Shown in pieces: positions 46,789 through 49,268 of a stretch of 49,268 nt of DNA. Below the pieces are notes generated by a model. The model did not search any database. It saw nothing but the letters and a program-made list of their open reading frames with translations, and was not told the DNA's origin. Position numbers and translations under genes: made by a program. Position 1 is the first letter of the stretch. Each line of letters opens with the position of its first letter. This DNA comes from Puniceicoccales bacterium. Its GTDB lineage: Bacteria; Verrucomicrobiota; Verrucomicrobiia; Opitutales; UBA9783. Location: NCBI GenBank assembly GCA_031278975.1, contig JAITJL010000027.1, forward strand, positions 1-49,268, in the 5' to 3' direction.

Positions 46789-49268
46789 TCATACGGCACA
46801 GTCGATTAAATCTTGGGGATTAATGTGGAAATGATAGATTATCCTATTATCGGTGGACATCCAAGTTATCCACAAATGATTTCCTTTGACGTCCATAAAA
46901 AGGATTCTTGAGCAATTTGTCAAATTACCAAAGCTGGTACCACTGGAATCTTTAAAATCAACTTTTGTTAATAAATGTACGTTGTGGTTGGCATCTACGC
47001 CGTAACGTGCGACCCCGAGGATGAGTTGTTGCGTTTTCCCGGGATAACAGTAGGCATAAATGATGTAATTGTTGTAAACAACCAACTTATGCGTACTTTT
47101 ATACAGTGTTGCACTGGAAGTCGTTGTGGCGGTAGAAGCATTACCCATGCTGACATTGGTGTGATAAATGATGTTTTCGGGACCGCTGGCCCAATCACTT
47201 CCATTGGCGGAAGACTGTATGTGCAGCACAATATTGGAATCCCCCCAAGGGGTATAATTTGAATTCCAGCGATTGGGACCCGCGTTCGTAGCATTCATTG
47301 AGTTACATCGGGAACCTGCAGAGTACATTAACACAACAAATACGTTCGTTCCGTCGCCGGCACGCACCATAGCCATGTCGGAATGGTAACAGCATTCCGT
47401 TGCATTTTCACCGGATCCATGTAAACATTTCCCCCAAGAAGCCGAATAGGATGTATTTACATTTCCGTTACTGGTACTGATTTTGGATATAAAGGGATGG
47501 TAACCGTTACGCATGGTTAGCAAATATGCGTAATCGCCACTCATAAAAACTCTTGATTCTAAATTGTAAGCGTAATCATAACAGGAAGAACCGCTGCACC
47601 TTATGGTTGACGCCAGCGAATTGTTAGCCGTATTAAATGTAGCCGCGCATAAGTACTTGGAAGTAGAATCGCTAGACCAATAAGGTGAAAAACAATTTAA
47701 CCACCATACAAAGACTTTATTCGCGGTCTCGTGGTATAAAGCCACACAACCCAGCTGATTGGTACTAATACCTAGTCTAGATAATCCTCCATGGGCCATA
47801 TTGGCACGCGAGTCTCCATACGAGATGTAATACGAATTGCTAAGGCTTAAATCAGATTTATTAATCCTGCACCATAGAAATCCCTCACTTACCCCTTCTA
47901 CATTTGTGCCCCACCATCTAACAGGAATTTGGTAAATAAGGACGTTAAAAAAATTTCCTGCCCCGTTGACTTCATTGGCAATACAGGGAGTTAGAGCAAT
48001 CCATGCTTTATCAAAATTACTTGTCTCGATAGGCCCCGCTTGTCCGCTCCATTTGCCTGGAACACCTAGAATATCGTCAACCTCTCTTTGAGTTTGACTT
48101 AAGGTGCCATTGGGCAGTATTTTTACAAAATAGTAACATTTTCCACCAAAATAGCTTCCTGCATTCGGTGTTACGTAGAACAAGGTTCCGGATGTATCCA
48201 CCAAAAACCCTGGATTAATACTACCTAAAACTGCATCATCGCTACCATATTGTGTCTTTAATGCATTGTACCAATTCCCCTGTTTTTCGTATGGATACCT
48301 ACATTGCCCTTGAATGTATTTGCCAGAAAATGGCGGCGTGTAGGCAACCAATGGCCTCGTCCAATGAACCGCGCCGATGACCATACAAAGCCGTATAAAT
48401 TTGTGGAATAATCTCCAACATCCGAAAATCTTCAAGCATCCTGATGCGCAGAGGAATCTCCAGACTGGTTTCAACCTCTGAACTGACTTCAGGTCCAGGT
48501 AGGGGCCAAATTTTCGATTTAGCCTTAACCCGTGTTCTGGTTCCAATCCCTGAATCGGTTTCGATTCTCGGCTTGGTTCCAACCGTCGTTCCAGTTTTAG
48601 ATCCTGGCTAGGTTCAGATGCCCAGCGGGGAACCGAGGTCCTTGGGCACTCCGCTGCTTGACCGGGAACCGACTTAGGACGATCTGTCTTAGTTAAATAG
48701 TCAGCGGTCTTGGAGCTTTGGTGAAAATTGTTTCGACTTACGGATCCGGATGAATGTTTTGATGCTCGGAATGAAACCAGGGTTCGGCCAAATCCAGATA
48801 CCCGGTCAAGTACAGATGTTCGGAGGGGAGCCGATGTTCTAAGACCCCCTGCTGTGATTAAGCGGTTAGCGGTTTTGGAGAAACCCCTTTCAGTTGACGG
48901 ATCTGGTGATGTATGGCATGGAACAGGGGTTTGGAAGAGAACTGATGTTTTTGGATGCCCCGCTGCTTGGCCGTGTGCTGGCGCTTTAGCCTGCCCTGTT
49001 ATGATTAAACAATCAGATGCCTTAAAGTTTTGGGTAAAACCTTTTCGGCTGACAGGTGTAGATGGATACTCTAATCCTCGACCGGGCCCCAATCTTTGAC
49101 CGGAGTTCTCTACCCCCGAAATGCTATTGGCCCTTAAGCGCTTAGACGCATTGAGGTCTTGAGGTCTTGAGGTCTTGAGGTCTTGAGGTCTTGAGGTCTT
49201 GAGGTCTTGAGGTCTTGAGGTCTTGAGGTCTTGAGGTCTTGAGGTCTTGAGGTCTTGAGGTCTTGAGG
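46789..49268 (-). CDS. large secreted/surface protein, frame runs into an 8-bp repeat at the window edge
   Basis: The minus-strand frame is open from the window edge to the stop at 46789. Three parts: (1) 49151-49268, an 8-bp repeat translated as repeated KTSRPQDL; (2) about 48460-49150, degenerate repeat-rich sequence with Ser/Thr/Arg/Pro (several copies of a segment like VSR-GF-Q--K); (3) from about 48400 a hydrophobic segment (LCMVIGAVHW) and AYTPPFSGKYI, then a 515-residue Cys-, Trp-, Tyr- and Asn/Ser-rich region of strand repeats that looks like a beta-propeller or adhesin. The true start is unresolved: the ATG at 48384 would give a 531-residue protein with a signal-like N-terminus; a TTG at 49092 is possible; or the gene starts outside. 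No known domain recognised. Confidence 0.6.
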   Translation of the reverse strand, partial: SRPQDLKTSRPQDLKTSRPQDLKTSRPQDLKTSRPQDLNASKRLRANSISGVENSGQRLGPGRGLEYPSTPVSRKGFTQNFKASDCLIITGQAKAPAHGQAAGHPKTSVLFQTPVPCHTSPDPSTERGFSKTANRLITAGGLRTSAPLRTSVLDRVSGFGRTLVSFRASKHSSGSVSRNNFHQSSKTADYLTKTDRPKSVPGQAAECPRTSVPRWASEPSQDLKLERRLEPSRESKPIQGLEPEHGLRLNRKFGPYLDLKSVQRLKPVWRFLCASGCLKIFGCWRLFHKFIRLCMVIGAVHWTRPLVAYTPPFSGKYIQGQCRYPYEKQGNWYNALKTQYGSDDAVLGSINPGFLVDTSGTLFYVTPNAGSYFGGKCYYFVKILPNGTLSQTQREVDDILGVPGKWSGQAGPIETSNFDKAWIALTPCIANEVNGAGNFFNVLIYQIPVRWWGTNVEGVSEGFLWCRINKSDLSLSNSYYISYGDSRANMAHGGLSRLGISTNQLGCVALYHETANKVFVWWLNCFSPYWSSDSTSKYLCAATFNTANNSLASTIRCSGSSCYDYAYNLESRVFMSGDYAYLLTMRNGYHPFISKISTSNGNVNTSYSASWGKCLHGSGENATECCYHSDMAMVRAGDGTNVFVVLMYSAGSRCNSMNATNAGPNRWNSNYTPWGDSNIVLHIQSSANGSDWASGPENIIYHTNVSMGNASTATTTSSATLYKSTHKLVVYNNYIIYAYCYPGKTQQLILGVARYGVDANHNVHLLTKVDFKDSSGTSFGNLTNCSRILFMDVKGNHLWITWMSTDNRIIYHFHINPQDLIDCAV
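48460..49150. repeat. degenerate repeat-rich region upstream of the surface-protein core
   Basis: Imperfect repeats are visible on both DNA and protein level. Three diverged segments of about 110-150 bp start near 48660, 48840 and 48955, each containing a version of GATTAA-C--T-AG followed by TTTGG-GAAA. Between 48470 and 48610 a shorter unit around GGTTC-AA-C recurs about every 18-21 bp. The composition differs from the neighbouring core genes. Confidence 0.5.
49151..49268. repeat. 8-bp tandem repeat (TTGAGGTC), 14.75 copies to the window end
   Basis: Perfect TTGAGGTC units occupy the last 118 bases and run off the window, so the full length is unknown. On the minus strand all three frames of the repeat are open (unit translated KTSRPQDL every 24 bp); on the plus strand every frame contains TGA. 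A gain or loss of one unit shifts the frame of anything read through it. Confidence 0.95.

Noticed and set aside
48728..49099. Plus-strand 123-codon frame opposite the surface-protein gene
   Set aside because: It overlaps the degenerate repeats antisense to the long minus-strand frame and has no ribosome binding site or motif.

Overview
The window is an AT-rich bacterial chromosome segment with a dense set of housekeeping genes interrupted, between about 9.6 and 26.3 kb, by a stretch of secreted proteins, type III secretion genes, host-interaction enzymes and decayed genes. The most likely source is a host-associated member of the Planctomycetes-Verrucomicrobia-Chlamydiae (PVC) group, perhaps a verrucomicrobial symbiont. 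The reasons are: a type III secretion (T3S) chaperone and secretin pair next to eukaryote-targeting protease domains (OTU; M91/NleD-like); a folK-folP fusion followed by a CofE-like ligase, as in chlamydial folate loci; the order yajC, fused secDF, recJ; and glgC/glgA. A complete F-type ATP synthase operon argues against classical Chlamydia, which use a V-type enzyme. The taxon is an inference and was not tested by any search.

Layout. 0.5-3.6 kb (minus): a pseudouridine synthase, an EamA-family transporter and glgC; glmS diverges from glgC. 5.8-9.6 kb (minus): a lipoprotein M16 peptidase and two hypothetical proteins. 9.6-14 kb: a broken M91-like metallopeptidase, tRNA-Arg and tRNA-Met, a secreted hypothetical protein, an intact M91-like metallopeptidase, and an OTU cysteine-protease domain whose upstream part is frameshifted. 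14.3-16.7 kb: T3S chaperone and SctC secretin. 16.7-19.7 kb: a decayed copy of a leader also found at 48.4 kb, tRNA-Phe, a GC-richer glycosyltransferase pseudogene and rnpB. 20.1-21.7 kb: a secreted hypothetical protein and a third, broken HExxH metallopeptidase. 21.7-23.7 kb: a DnaQ-like exonuclease, rpsR and a Sua5/TsaC protein. 24.1-26.3 kb: a broken methyltransferase preceded by a pentanucleotide repeat, and an AT-rich glycosyltransferase. 26.6-29.5 kb: glgA and eno. 30.0-36.9 kb (minus): the ATP synthase operon atpBEFHAGDC followed by a ybgC-like thioesterase. 37.0-39.2 kb: lgt and an NfeD/ClpP-class membrane protease. 39.5-44.1 kb (minus): yajC, secDF, recJ. 44.2-46.7 kb: a cyclic-nucleotide-binding-domain protein, then a folKP and folC2-like pair. 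46.8-49.3 kb (minus): a large secreted or surface protein whose reading frame runs upstream into an 8-bp tandem repeat at the window edge.

The core genes (energy, envelope, glycogen, folate, protein export) read through without a break. Every frameshift or premature stop seen lies in accessory genes, and most frameshifts lie in homopolymers. The observations most worth following are the three HExxH metallopeptidases with an OTU protease beside T3S genes, one of them with its catalytic Glu codon turned into a stop; the two short-repeat loci that could switch surface or glycan genes on and off; and the chlamydia-like folate module.
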